Shown here in pieces: positions 1 through 11,100 of a stretch of DNA of 64,000 nucleotides (positions within the stretch are counted from its first letter, which is position 1; each line of letters begins with the position of its first letter). This DNA is from Plasmopara viticola (Eukaryota; Oomycota; Peronosporomycetes; Peronosporales; Peronosporaceae). Location: contig MBPM02000010.1 in assembly GCA_001695595.3 (NCBI GenBank), positions 1,240,001 to 1,304,000 on the forward strand, given 5' to 3'. The notes beneath the pieces are model-generated. The model worked only from the letters and a program-made list of their open reading frames with translations. It was not told the origin of the DNA and made no database searches. Made by a program: the position numbers and the translations under genes.

Positions 1-981
1 CTGGCTATGTGGGTCTCGCAGAACTTTGATCGGATCAATTGAGAAAGGCAATCAATTGGTGCTGAAAAAAGCAGCACCAGGATGAATTTAATGGCATCAA
101 GAAAATGTTCAGCAGCCATCTGTTCCGGATTTGCCAAGCAAGCGAAAGTCAATTTGCATTGTTCGCGCTTGAGACTGTGCCATTGGCTGCTTGTTACCAC
201 AACTCGGTGAGCGTAAAATAATCCCGTTCCAGCTCAAGTAGCGTAGGGAGCTACTCTACTCTATATATAATAAGAAGTTACGTACGCACTGGTGAACGTG
301 TCTAGTTTTTCTCAAACAGTCTAAAAGACGACTAAAATTACACCGCATTTGATGTAAAAAATTGCAGAATAGTTGACACTCTTCGTGAGCCTGTTAAACT
401 CTATGTGTTTGGTGAGGTCGTTTTGAGAAAGTTAGAATTCGAGGTGGACAACATCAGCATAATTGATAGTTCTACTGACGAACGAACTCGTCAGGCATAT
501 TAACGGATGCCAATCAAATTCTTTAGTACGGTTCCTCATCGGATGCTTATTTCCAAAAGTCAAGTTTTGAACCCCTCAACAGCTATCACAGTAGTATCGC
601 TATTAATAAGCAGACAGTCTGCTCCACAACAAGGTGTATCTGAAACCCTCACCTTTTGACATCATTTTGAGCTTCAAAGACCTGGAACACAATATGCCTT
701 TAGGGGCACACGATGCTCGGATAAACGGTCAGTTAGGGCAAGAAAGAACGCTTCTCTCGGTGTCTACAACATGTTGAGAACTCCGAATCCAAGTATGTGA
801 GGACATGTGAGACATATCAGGGGATCAAAAACCGCGGCTCACACATCGGCTCTTATAAAGAGCTGTTTATGTATTGCTCAATACAAAACGTGTATTGATT
901 TCTCTGTTTCATAATTGTTGTTAGATAAAAAACTAATGCCAGTACCAGCAAATTGTTGGAAGCCCATTGGCTGGGTCATAC

Positions 982-1069
982 CAATCACTCAAATTAACTT
1001 TTAAACGATTCCTTTGGCTTACTCATTTCAATCATTCAAGTTAAATCTAAAACGATTCCTTTGGCTTAC
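982..1069. repeat. Two-copy tandem repeat, period 47 bp
   Basis: A unit of about 41 bp beginning CAATCA(C/T)TCAA and ending ACGATTCCTTTGGCTTAC occurs at 982-1022 and again at 1029-1069. The last 18 bases are identical and there are a few substitutions in the first half. No coding role is visible. Confidence 0.8.
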
Positions 1070-1605
1070 AAAGATGCGTGGGCATTAAAATTGGTCTCTG
1101 TGCTTAAAATAGTACATTGTGATAATTACCGTGCGCATCGTCAGCTAAAAGGGCTAAAGAGCTTGTGACTGCAAGTATGCAGCGGTAATGTGTCTTCAAA
1201 GGCGAGGCTGTTCTCATCTTGCTGATAGTGATCAATAAACCTAAGTGACTGGAGCTTTGTTTGTGCCTGATTCGAGACAGACACATCGTCGCAACGCTTA
1301 AGTCGACGACCACAGGTACATTATCCGCAGTAAAATTTGCCTAATTTTATCACTCTTACGACGTCTTACGTATCGATCGTGGTCTACATGTTTCCAGTAC
1401 ACATTTCATGCATCTTGCAAGGTCATTTTGAAGAGGATGGGCCTTAAGGCAGATGCAATATGTCATCTACAGCAAAACTCACCTTCGTCTTTACCTAAAT
1501 CGCTTGAAGTCACTACCTTCTCCATCGTCATATGAAGATGAAATGTTGTGGCGCTTTGCTTAGCAGCGGCAAGAGAAAGCATGCACTTCGTAACCCGTTT
1601 TCGTG

Positions 1606-1675
1606 AGCAAAGAAAATAAGAGGTAAAGTGTTCCGAACAACAGATCGGAACACTTTACCTCTTATTTTCTTTGCT
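1606..1675. repeat. Perfect 31-bp inverted repeat with 8-bp loop
   Basis: Positions 1606-1636 are the exact reverse complement of 1645-1675, separated by an 8-base loop. With one mismatch the pairing continues outward for about five more bases. It could be a fold-back transposon remnant or a hairpin RNA. It is not near any gene I can support, and there is no U-tract that would make it a terminator. Confidence 0.9.
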
Positions 1676-2149
1676 GACGAGCGCTTCAGACCGATTACTA
1701 AACGGAAGGTAGGTCCGGCGATGAGTCATCAGTCTCATTCTTCACATTTTAATATATTATAATGACGGACTTTGAATTTCAGAGGCACAGCTAATCGCAG
1801 GAGAGAAGTTGTGTATCAAAGTATATTGATTGATAAGATAGTAGACTCTTTAGTGTGTAATAAATTTTTATGCCTACATCAGGCACGAAAAATTGACATT
1901 TTAGCATAAAAATTAAATCTGAAAGCTTGATGCTGTGGTGTGACCCCAAACTCGATGTACATGTCGTGATGTACGGCTAGGATCCGATCAGGGATCTGTA
2001 TAGCTTTGAAAACAATTTTGCTCTTTCGATGTCCGCTGTTGGTACTTGCGTAACAGCTTAAGCCGAATATACATGATATATATCATCACTACGTCGTCAT
2101 TGTGTCGTGCCTATCGGATCACAGGAGCGGTCATGGTCGATATCCATTT

Positions 2150-3900
2150 CAAAATTAACTTCTTTCATCTTATACGAATTCGATAGTGCTGATGTCACGT
2201 TTTGCAATATCTTGTTCGCTTTTGCAGCAATGATCATGTCGTCAGCGTACAGACAAATGCAAACTTAGTTACCGTCCTTATCCTTGACGTGAAGCGCACA
2301 GACCCCCTTCGCCTTTTTTTGCAAAAAGACGGCATTAATGGTCGTATATTGTGCACTCGTAGCTTGCTTGGGATCGTCAATCGCCTTATTAAGTATGCAT
2401 ATCCGAGTTTGGTACTAGCGATGCCTTAAGACACTTTAATGTAACCTCTTCGAGATCACATTCAGGAATGCTATTTTTATTTGTTTGCTTGGTGACGTAT
2501 TTATTGCAACCGAACCAATAGCACACCCTTATTAAATGTCGTATTTGCAACAGGCGACACCATCTTAATAAAAACTAACGCCAAAGTCCTGCTAAAAATC
2601 CTCAACAAAATGTCGAGCTTCGTAGCCCACCACTTTTCGTAGCTTGTTTCTTCTCATTGCAAAGGTTTATTGCCAGCTGATTGTCTGGGCGTACTTCTTC
2701 ATCAACACGAGCGTCAATAAGCGTCTGACAGCCATTTTATTCCGAGAATTTGCTGCATTATCCGCTCGCAAATGTTTTGAGCGTTGCCCCCGTTAGATTT
2801 CGTGAGGTGCCTCGAACTTGCTCTTGTGAATATGCCACCACACACAGCAAGAAATAATCCACAGAAGCTAGCAATATTTTGCGTCACCCTTTGAGGCCGC
2901 TTTCAACGGTTCGTATGTGCGGGCTTAGAACACGTGATGTCTTTGCACATGACCTCGTTTAAGAAATATAAAGCGTATGCGTACCTCTCAAGTAATGTTT
3001 CCATAGCTTCTTATTCAGCGCCAGTATCACTTGTGGCGCGCTCTGTTTTAAGTCTGCAGTCCTTCTTGGGACATTTCGGGCGAGCGTGCCACCCCCCCTA
3101 AAAATCAATCTTGGCTTTATATACTTTACGACACTCTTCTTGAGCACAGTCTAGATAGTATGCTTTGCCGAACTCCTTTTCATAAGTGATTTCTCATTGC
3201 GTACTTCATATGCTTTAGTAGGATACTAAATAATTACTTTCATGCCGCGTTCCATTAGCTTGCCCACCAACAATAGACATCTGTCAAGTCTCAAATGTTC
3301 AGGGCGTATGTTTGATGTAGTTCCGCTGTCGATGAGTCAGTCAACTTACTGCTGTTCGCCAGCGGCGAACATAGCATTATCTTCCTCGATACCTTTTCAC
3401 TCGTGATAATATATATCAGCTAAATGACCGACTTGGCCACACTTACAGTACTTGCCCGTGATATCGCTGTTGCTTCCCCTCGAACCGCTTATTTGAAATC
3501 ATTGCTTAGAACACTTTTGAACCTTTCTCCATTTACCCTGATCGCGCGCTCCATAAGTTTTTTCTCTTCGAGTCGCTCGACCGAGCACTATCTTCTTCCA
3601 AATGAAGTCACGTCCTTTGATTTATCGACAATTTAGGAGATGAGCCCGTACTCTGCTCAAGAATGCTAAGCAAATTAACGAACTGGAGAGTCTCGTCAAG
3701 CGGCTCTCTTAAAGTCTACCTAACTCATAAAAACCATACAGGTGCTTCGTAATTGCCACACGACCCTTCGTCCTAACGTCATAAAAATGACAAATTATCG
3801 ACACCCGATTGTGCAGCATTGAGCGGTTGTAGAATTTAGGCAGCGTGTCCTTGAGTGCTATTGTGGTCCTTAACTACCACTTCAATTATATAAAAACCAA
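2150..3900 (-). mobile_element. Decayed Ty1/copia-type retrotransposon (gag, integrase, RT remnants)
   Basis: Read on the minus strand, this stretch holds copia pieces in the right order, broken by stops and frameshifts. Around 3,400-3,460 is a gag zinc knuckle reading CKCGQVGHLAD; its first Cys pair and His are kept, but the last Cys has become Tyr. Around 2,740-2,790 is an integrase-like LRADNAA segment. Around 2,217-2,330 is reverse transcriptase, with a VKDKDGN stretch followed by YADDMIIAAK, the catalytic YxDD box of copia RT. I could not find LTRs. The element is dead: every domain contains stops. Family assignment rests on the YADD context and the domain order. Confidence 0.65.
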
Positions 3901-4777
3901 AAGCCTTCATATCGTTAAGCACCCATGCCTTATTTATTTACGGTCCACCTGCACGCGCGCCAGCAGACCCTTCCTCCCCATCGTCATCCTCATGTAAGAA
4001 ATAGGAGTCATTTGCAACTATTTACGTGTTAGATAGTTGCGCAAAGTAGAATGCAAATTGTGAAGCGAATGTATCTGGTTCTTATTGCTACTCTAAGCCT
4101 ATTTATCTAAAACGTTTTTTACGACGTTATGGTCTTAGGTATTGGCCATAATGTTTTTTCGTCAATCTCCTGTCCAGCGTGGCAACCCACCTATTCCAGC
4201 TAATTGATAACAGCAGTCTCCTTGCTGTCTGTCGTGGTGAGAATGGACTACTTGCGCACCACCTTTAGCTCCGCGCGCAGCTTTCACGCAGAATAGTCAG
4301 TTGATAATATGGCGATGATAACTATAGCAGCTACGGCATTGCTAGCAAGTCACTATCACCGTGATACACCTCCTATTGTAGCATTGCCGATTCTCAAATA
4401 TAAGCGCTCTGTCTGATTGGTACCTTACCTTAGACGTTGGACACTGCAAATTTCGCCGAACCGAATAAAACTTTTGAATCATTCCACGTACACAGTTTTC
4501 TTCATCTGAGTATGATTATGCTGTTTGCGTAATAATCATGTAGTTCCTCCAATTATTACTGTAACAGTTGACAACAAAGCTCTGTATTGTCGTACTGTCT
4601 CACCTATACATTTTCGTTGTCTTCTATACTGAAACTAAATGTCAGCCACTTATTGCATATACGGCCACGGGGTGTACAATACAATATTAATCTCTTACCC
4701 TATTTACACCAAGTAGACACTACAAGCCTTGATTAGTTATATAGCACATACTTTTCATACCTTACATTTGAGACGAG
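3901..4777. other. Gene-free stretch downstream of the first effector
   Basis: No supported gene, RNA or repeat. It may include the rest of the decayed copia gag and the 3' untranslated region of the minus-strand effector gene that ends at 4,778. Confidence 0.5.
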
Positions 4778-6160
4778 CTACACTTCCGGCAATGGAGCCA
4801 CAGGCGGCGGAAGATCAGGTTGTGGAAGATCGTTCGAGTCGTCGAGTTTCTTCGCGGCGCCAGCAAGGTCTTGGGCAAGAGCTCGGATTTGCTCGTCGCC
4901 GCTCGCTGTCGCTCGATTGATCTTTTGATCGAGGTTTTCTTTGTAAAAACCTTTTAATGTCTTGAACATTTCGGTTGACGCCGTCGTTGGGTAAAGACGC
5001 TTCATGTAAGTTGCCCATGGAAGAATTAGAGCTGAAAAGAGGTTGTCGCTTGCCGCGTCCAGTCCGAGAATTTTCAATGCCGTGCTACCGGACACATCGA
5101 CCCACTGATCGAACACTGCGTCTTGTAATTTGCCGCGAAGGTTGTCGGGTAGATAGTTTTTCGAGACGCAGTCGCGAAGAATGTCTTTGTCGTCTGATAC
5201 TGCTTTCAAGTTGGGCAGCAACAACTTGACGGGATCCCATTCCACTTTTTCAACCTCCTCAAGCCACGTTTTGAGATTTTTGTTGGCCAAGATGGCCTTG
5301 CTGCTCGCTTCCTTGTCGAGCTTGAGTTCATGAAACTTGTCCTTGGCGTGCTTTACCTTGAGAATCGATTCGGCCATGTCATTGACGACGCCTCCTGCTT
5401 TCTCTGCCGCCGCTTTAAACTTTGTCGCTTGCAATCCCGACCCTTTCGTTGCTAATGCCTTATAAAATAGCGTCTCCCTCGCAGGATCGTCCTTCGATAG
5501 AGTGTGGAACCATTGCTGCAACAGGGGCTTTTTCAACACATCCATCAGGTCCTCGTCGGGATTGCTGAGCCACTTGTCGATCAGCTTGCTCTCTAATGGT
5601 TTCGCAGTCGCTGTTGCCTTTGAAAAGGGCTTGGCATCGGCAATCGAGTCAATGAACTTTTCCTCGTCGTGTTTCACCAGTGCCGAGACCATGAGCTTGG
5701 CACTCAAATCCGGGTCGTCCGGAAACGCTTTCGTAAAGATGCTCGACCATGACGCGAACGCTGCACTTCTAAAAAGGTGGGACTCGACCTCATCCACGTC
5801 GAAATCCTCGAGGAGCTTGAGCGCAGATTTCTCCTTGTCACTGGCCAGTCGCATATGGCGAATGGGCGAAACCTTCCTCATGACCCACGAACCGGCGATC
5901 TTTTGCTTTCCCCAATACCCAAATTTATTCAAAAGACCAGCAATCATGTTCTTGTGTTCTTCAACCGTTCGAGCCATGGCCCGCTCCTCGCGAACAGTTG
6001 CGTTTGGACTCGTGCTTGATGTCCGCGTCATTGCGTGTCGGTACACGGTGGTCGGAACGGGAGCGTATGCTACGACAGGCCCCGTGCACCAGGCCAAGAG
6101 CGCAACCCATGTCAGCAGGATGGCGCAACGACGAGGCGGTAGCTTAGGCTCGACATTCAT
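4778..6160 (-). CDS. Secreted RxLR-EER-type effector candidate, 460 aa
   Basis: This is a predicted secreted host-translocated effector. I start at the ATG at 6,160: it gives a clean signal peptide (arginines at 10-11, then hydrophobic ILLTWVALLAW, cleavage near residue 31). A cap-site-like element lies 25-40 bp upstream, whereas the open frame to 6,403 would add 81 residues with no signal. After the signal comes a degenerate RxLR (RHAM, residues 41-44) and a REER motif (57-60), the spacing seen in RxLR-EER effectors. The remaining 400 residues are helical and charged, with repeating W/L/Y-containing modules (for example the W-F-H-T-L-S-K-D-D box) typical of WY/LWY folds. It is a paralogue of the gene at 19,563-20,942, with the same length and shared DVL-K...WF-L-KEDPA segments. 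The last residues are proline-rich. The effector class is inferred and the host target is unknown. Confidence 0.8.
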   Translation of the reverse strand: MNVEPKLPPRRCAILLTWVALLAWCTGPVVAYAPVPTTVYRHAMTRTSSTSPNATVREERAMARTVEEHKNMIAGLLNKFGYWGKQKIAGSWVMRKVSPIRHMRLASDKEKSALKLLEDFDVDEVESHLFRSAAFASWSSIFTKAFPDDPDLSAKLMVSALVKHDEEKFIDSIADAKPFSKATATAKPLESKLIDKWLSNPDEDLMDVLKKPLLQQWFHTLSKDDPARETLFYKALATKGSGLQATKFKAAAEKAGGVVNDMAESILKVKHAKDKFHELKLDKEASSKAILANKNLKTWLEEVEKVEWDPVKLLLPNLKAVSDDKDILRDCVSKNYLPDNLRGKLQDAVFDQWVDVSGSTALKILGLDAASDNLFSALILPWATYMKRLYPTTASTEMFKTLKGFYKENLDQKINRATASGDEQIRALAQDLAGAAKKLDDSNDLPQPDLPPPVAPLPEV

Positions 6161-6184
6161 GGGCAGATAAGGACTCGTGGTCGC

Positions 6185-6200
6185 AAAACGGAGAATGACC
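6185..6200 (-). promoter_or_regulatory. Inr/FPR-like oomycete cap site for the 460-aa effector
   Basis: On the minus strand the sequence reads GGTCATTCTCCGTTTT, close to the oomycete consensus GCTCATTYYNCAWTTT, and lies 25-40 bp before the ATG at 6,160. It supports that ATG over the longer open frame. Confidence 0.55.
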
Positions 6201-7752
6201 ATGGTTTTCAATGGCCGAATGCTTGTATCGCGTACGAGTAGAAAGCCAGAACTTGGGTCAGCTGAAGCCACAGCTTTAAAGTGTAGTAGCACCTGGATGG
6301 GTATGCACGGGGAAGGAGGCAGACGCCGCACTATGATGGGCGGCACATCTGGACGATCGGGATGTGCGGACATTTCTGAAAAGGGTAAAGGATTATGCGA
6401 CAACCCGGCTTTTATTGTTTATCCCAACTTGCGATAAAAGAGATGAAGTCACCATCTCGATTGATAGGCCATGGATACGGCGCAACCTTATCTGAGCCGT
6501 GCGTTCTTAAAGCGAGGGTGATGACAGTGGAGCTGGTCGAACGCGCTCGAAACGATGTTGCTTCTGACGGTCTTAAAGCAGCTTGATTCCCGTGCAGGAA
6601 ATTTCATGTTTTTTTAGAGGTCACGCACGATGTGATGCTTTGACGCAACTCCATTGTGATCTCCTTATCTTTTGCTCCCAAGGCCTGGCTTCCCCGGCAT
6701 AAATATAATTGGGATTTTGGAGTACCTAATAATATTGGCCAGATGGGTTAAAGGAATGTGCTTAGAGAAAAAGAACCCACATGCACTATAATAAAATCAA
6801 CTGAACTTGTCCGTATGGCGGTACAGTAATTCTGTTTTCGGAACCCTTGCAAAAAGGCGCCCTACTTGAAATCTTATTCTCCACGAGTAGAGTTTTGTAA
6901 ACTAATTATACATGTACCATTCTACAAGTAACCGGATAATCGAGATTTTTCTAGAGTAAATTGTGAGGTTATAGTGTATACGGAAACATCGAAAATCAAT
7001 CTGACGCTCTAAATAGGAAGATAAGCAATGACGAGTCTTCTTTGATACTATATGCTAATGTTACGTTAAGATCCACTTGTTACAAAGAGCTCTGTTTGTA
7101 AAGTACCGAGGTGTCTGGCTAAAATTGCTAAGAAAGCTTTTGGTCATCTTCGTGCCAATGCATTTCTCGTTACGACTAAATGCTTATGTTTGTCTGAGAC
7201 GATATAAGCTTTCGAGATCGTAATGCCATGCCCGCGAAATGAGTCGCGTTGCAAGTCGCGGTTTGTATTGGACATTATCTCATGGCTGACGCTTGTGCAC
7301 ATATTATGAAGCAACTTGAAGTGCGCGCAGCTCGAAGGCCACCCACACTGAGATTTTGTACTGTTGAAGCCCCAGGAATTGGATTGTTAGAGTCGCAATT
7401 ATTGTATCGCCCTGATCGAAAAACAAATGGTGATATTGGGCTATCAAAAGGTATCTGTTTAATGATTGTGCCGACCTCTTCAGGTATCGCCTGACGCGAA
7501 GCTCATCGGATCACCAGGTCCGTTCTAGCGAAGAACGGCTGGGAAAAATCCAAGAAGGCACGCCACGTACCTACCTAGTCGATCCGATCGGCTACTATGT
7601 AATCGTTCCTCTTTTCGTTTTGATGCTCGACCCCTTTCTTTTGCCGATTTTCTGATATTTGAGAAATGTTTTCCGTGGCTTCATTTAAAATGGGCACAAC
7701 AAATCTGTACGTGCAAAGATAAAAACTATATTTGTGGTCAATCCAATCAAAT
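6201..7752. other. Gene-free stretch
   Basis: Upstream flank of the effector gene, then AT-rich sequence with no recognisable coding potential, RNA or repeat up to the target-site duplication of the short retroelement at 7,753. Confidence 0.5.
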
Positions 7753-7765
7753 GACGAGCCAGTAA

Positions 7766-8087
7766 TGTAATGTAATGTATTACGTTTTATCGCGTTGCCA
7801 AGTTATGCACGTGCTAGGCTCAGTCTGGCTAGTCCACGGCATAGAGTGGTGTCCGCATACGTCGGGTCTCGTTCGGCGGGCAGTGCAGCCAGCACCGAGG
7901 TCGTGAGGGTCTTCCATTTTTCTTAGATCTGAGTTGGTAAGAGCCCAGGTGGCCTGGTGCTGGAGACCGTCGCGTCGAGGGTGAGACTCGTTAGAGACCT
8001 GCAGATGCCCGAGAGCACCTGCCCGAAGCGCGCGAGCATTTAGCCCCCGCGCTTGGAAGGAGGGCGTCACCCCAACCTTTTCCGAGA
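7766..8087 (-). mobile_element. Short (322 bp) internally deleted non-LTR element, copy A
   Basis: This is the short form of the window's LINE-derived family, on the minus strand. The 5' end is at about 8,087 (CGGAAAAGGTTGGGG...) and the 3' tail at 7,766 (TACATTACATTACA). A perfect 13-bp target-site duplication, GACGAGCCAGTAA, lies at 7,753-7,765 and 8,088-8,100, so this deleted form inserted as a unit. It keeps about 135 bp of the 5' end, a 28-bp internal piece and the last 150 bp of the long form, and lacks all catalytic coding sequence. It must have been moved by a partner element's proteins. Confidence 0.9.
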
Positions 8088-8100
8088 GACGAGCCAGTAA

Positions 8101-11100
8101 GTCATAGATTAAAAAGAAAATGAAGCAATTAATTAGGCAGATCATAGATTGCATGATCAAATACGTTACGTCCATCTGTAGTACCGTCAGATGGCAGATC
8201 ACGATTTGATCATTATTCATTGGATCGGAAGCATCAGTAGTTGACTAATAATGACAAGATCTGCATGATCCATCATAAAAGTCAGTACTGATTTGATCTG
8301 CCTTTTTAATGCTGCAATCGGTAGCCTCCTGGCGCTCTGGCTCCGCTTCCTTTGTATTTGAAAACTCATGCATTGATCAGGTTTCCGGCTGATCTTTCGC
8401 TTGTTGCTAAAGCAAGGTGAGCAAGACGCGTTTTAATCCACCTCACCGCGCATCTGCTTGATATCTAGGAAAAAGGCATCATAAACAGTAGCACACACTC
8501 TGCGGATAGTGGATAGCGATCACGTCCGTCATCGATTTTCCTTTATTCGCAACCATACCCTCGCAATCCCTTACAATTCTGGTACTACCTGTACAACTTC
8601 TGCGTTTAACGGAAACTGTTTTATCGAGTCCCATCGCAACTAGTCTTTCATGTGCTTCGGCACCGCGATAATTGGCTGGTTATCCTTCAATCTTCGAGCG
8701 AAAGCGCCAAAAAATGAAGTCCGCATAGTTTGTGGAATGGTACTCGTTGCTGCTATACAGCGATTGCGAGAGTGATAGCTGAGGTACGTGATGTCAAGAA
8801 TCAATAGTAAAGGACTTTAAAACCTTATCTTGTGGTGTTGAAATCTAATCAATTGAGTACTTGACACTATTGGTGTGTTACATGTTCAAGAAGCACTATA
8901 GTAACCTCGGGGGGAAATTCATTTATTACACCATGATAGCCAGGTCGGTGGCTCAAATACTTTTCAAGGCACGATCACGGGGTACGATAAGATTGGCTAG
9001 GCTTTACATATTCGATTAACCGTGGTTTACTACTGCATTAGGTCAACTATTGCGAAATCGATCACGCGCAATCTACTTACACATTAGAATCACCTGAGGT
9101 CTTCTATTCAGATCAGCAGGTACAATTGTTTGACGAGGTGTAGAAGACTTGTAAGCCCTCGCTCCAGGTGAGGCCTCAGAATGACCAAAGTCATTTTTTA
9201 CATATACCTGATAGTAGCAGCATAGAATTAGGCTAAAGTAGTTGGACCTCGTGTTCGTAAACTAACGAGGCAGGAGATTTATATATACCGTACGATACGA
9301 AATCGGAGACTTACGTCGACCCAGAGTAAAGGCCAGCCAGACGACGTGGTACTTTTGATTAAGTTTGCATGCTTAAAGAAGCGATTAATCATCGAAAACG
9401 AACGGGTGCTTTCATTGGGCACGGAGCTCTTACATTCCAATAGTATTCGATATAGTCAATTACTGATCTGTTGCACATTCATAAACTTTTACACGGCGCA
9501 ATTAACACCCTTGATCCGACCAAGATAGCATCAATCAGCCTACACCAGCACCACCAAAATAAAAGTCACTACAGGCGTGTATTTTGACTACACAAAAAGA
9601 GACCGTTTGCATCTTTTAAACTATCGAGCCGTCTCCTTCGTTAGTCGGCAACGCGAAAAGCGGGAGTTTGCATGTTTTGCGAGCGCCACGCCATACACTG
9701 CGAGGATTTCCAGTTTGCGTTTGGCACTTCATGAATCCACATCGTTGATCAAGAATGGAGGGCAGCCCAACTACTGACCGAAAAATGAAAAAAACAAGCT
9801 AGGAATCAATTTTCTGACGGATCGGTTGACCAGTACCGTGAAATACTGATACAATGTACGTAAAGGGTCAAAACCTCCTTCTCAACCATGCCGTCGTTCG
9901 GTGCAGCGTCAGCATAATCAAGAAGATGTAGCGTGCATCGTGTGTTTCCATCGTGTTACACCATGCCATTGACACTGTATTCGAGCCTGCGTTGTGCAGC
10001 CACCCTTCCTTCAGGTTCTTCAATTGACTTGATATCTTACTACCTTGATATTTTTCGGATTAAAATCGACAAACGTCGCACAAATTTACTTAATCTGCAC
10101 TTATACTCGATAGTAAGAGCGAGATAACGGCTTGGAGTCTGTAAAAAATATTTGTCCAAAATACGAATATAACATTTTAAAAAAGCGCCGTGATGGTATT
10201 ATTCTAATCCAAGTGGAAAATTTGAAAGCTGATACTGCAACTTGCAGCAAATCTACAATTTGCAGCTGTATATTGACAAGTTTTCTTGCTGAACGAGGTT
10301 GCTCATAAATAGATGGGCTAACTTTTTACAAGATGCAAAGAAAAGCTGAAAGCAGTAGCACACGGAAGGCATCGACATCTCGAATCACCAACCAAGTAAG
10401 AGTTGCTGATGGCTCGATCTTTTGTACTCCTCGGCAAAGCTGGTAAATTATTCTGTTGACTCTCGCTGCGTGAGAAAGGTGCGTCGTGGCAAAACGCAGA
10501 ATGGAGGGTTTGTGCCAGGTAAATATCTGTAAGCGCTGAGATAGCCTCGTAATCAATAAGATCTTTTACTGCGAAAGTCCCGTTTGAAGGCTGTTCTTTA
10601 GCTCAATACTTTACCACTCCTGATGGCGAAGGAAGATGATACGATAGACGTCATTCGGCTTATTATAGATCTAGATTGACGTAAGTACCTTTGCTCATAG
10701 CAAACGGGGTTTGTGAAAGCAAAAATACTCTACATTACGAAAACACCGACTACGTGTGTAATTCAAAGAAAAGGGTATTTCCCTAAAAATGTTCATATCT
10801 ATTTTCTACATGATTGACACTGTGCATTAAAGCCTCTTTTGGTGTAAGTGCCAATCACTTTTTTTGCAGACAGGCACGTGCGATGCATAACATCTAGTCG
10901 TAAATCTCAATTTGATCACCATCCATTAATTTTATCACTTACACTTTACTGGTCTGACTTGTAAAGTACAAATGATTCGATTTGCAGAATGATCTTGATC
11001 TAGTACGTAATGCGTAGCTGCGTAGTATATTGGATCCCGCGTAGCCGATTTGATTGCACTTTGCAAGCGTGCTCTTGTTACACTCTAGGTCATATGATTA

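Larger units (their letters stand above)
1..2149. other. Gene-free AT-rich stretch
   Basis: No open frame here has a recognisable domain, signal peptide or cap site. The open frames are short and stop-limited. The only structure I see is a two-copy tandem repeat near 982-1069 and a long hairpin at 1606-1675, both listed separately. I read it as eroded repeat DNA. Confidence 0.6.

Noticed and set aside
7249..7494. 81-codon plus-strand frame
   Set aside because: No recognisable domain, no cap-site element and surrounded by eroded DNA.
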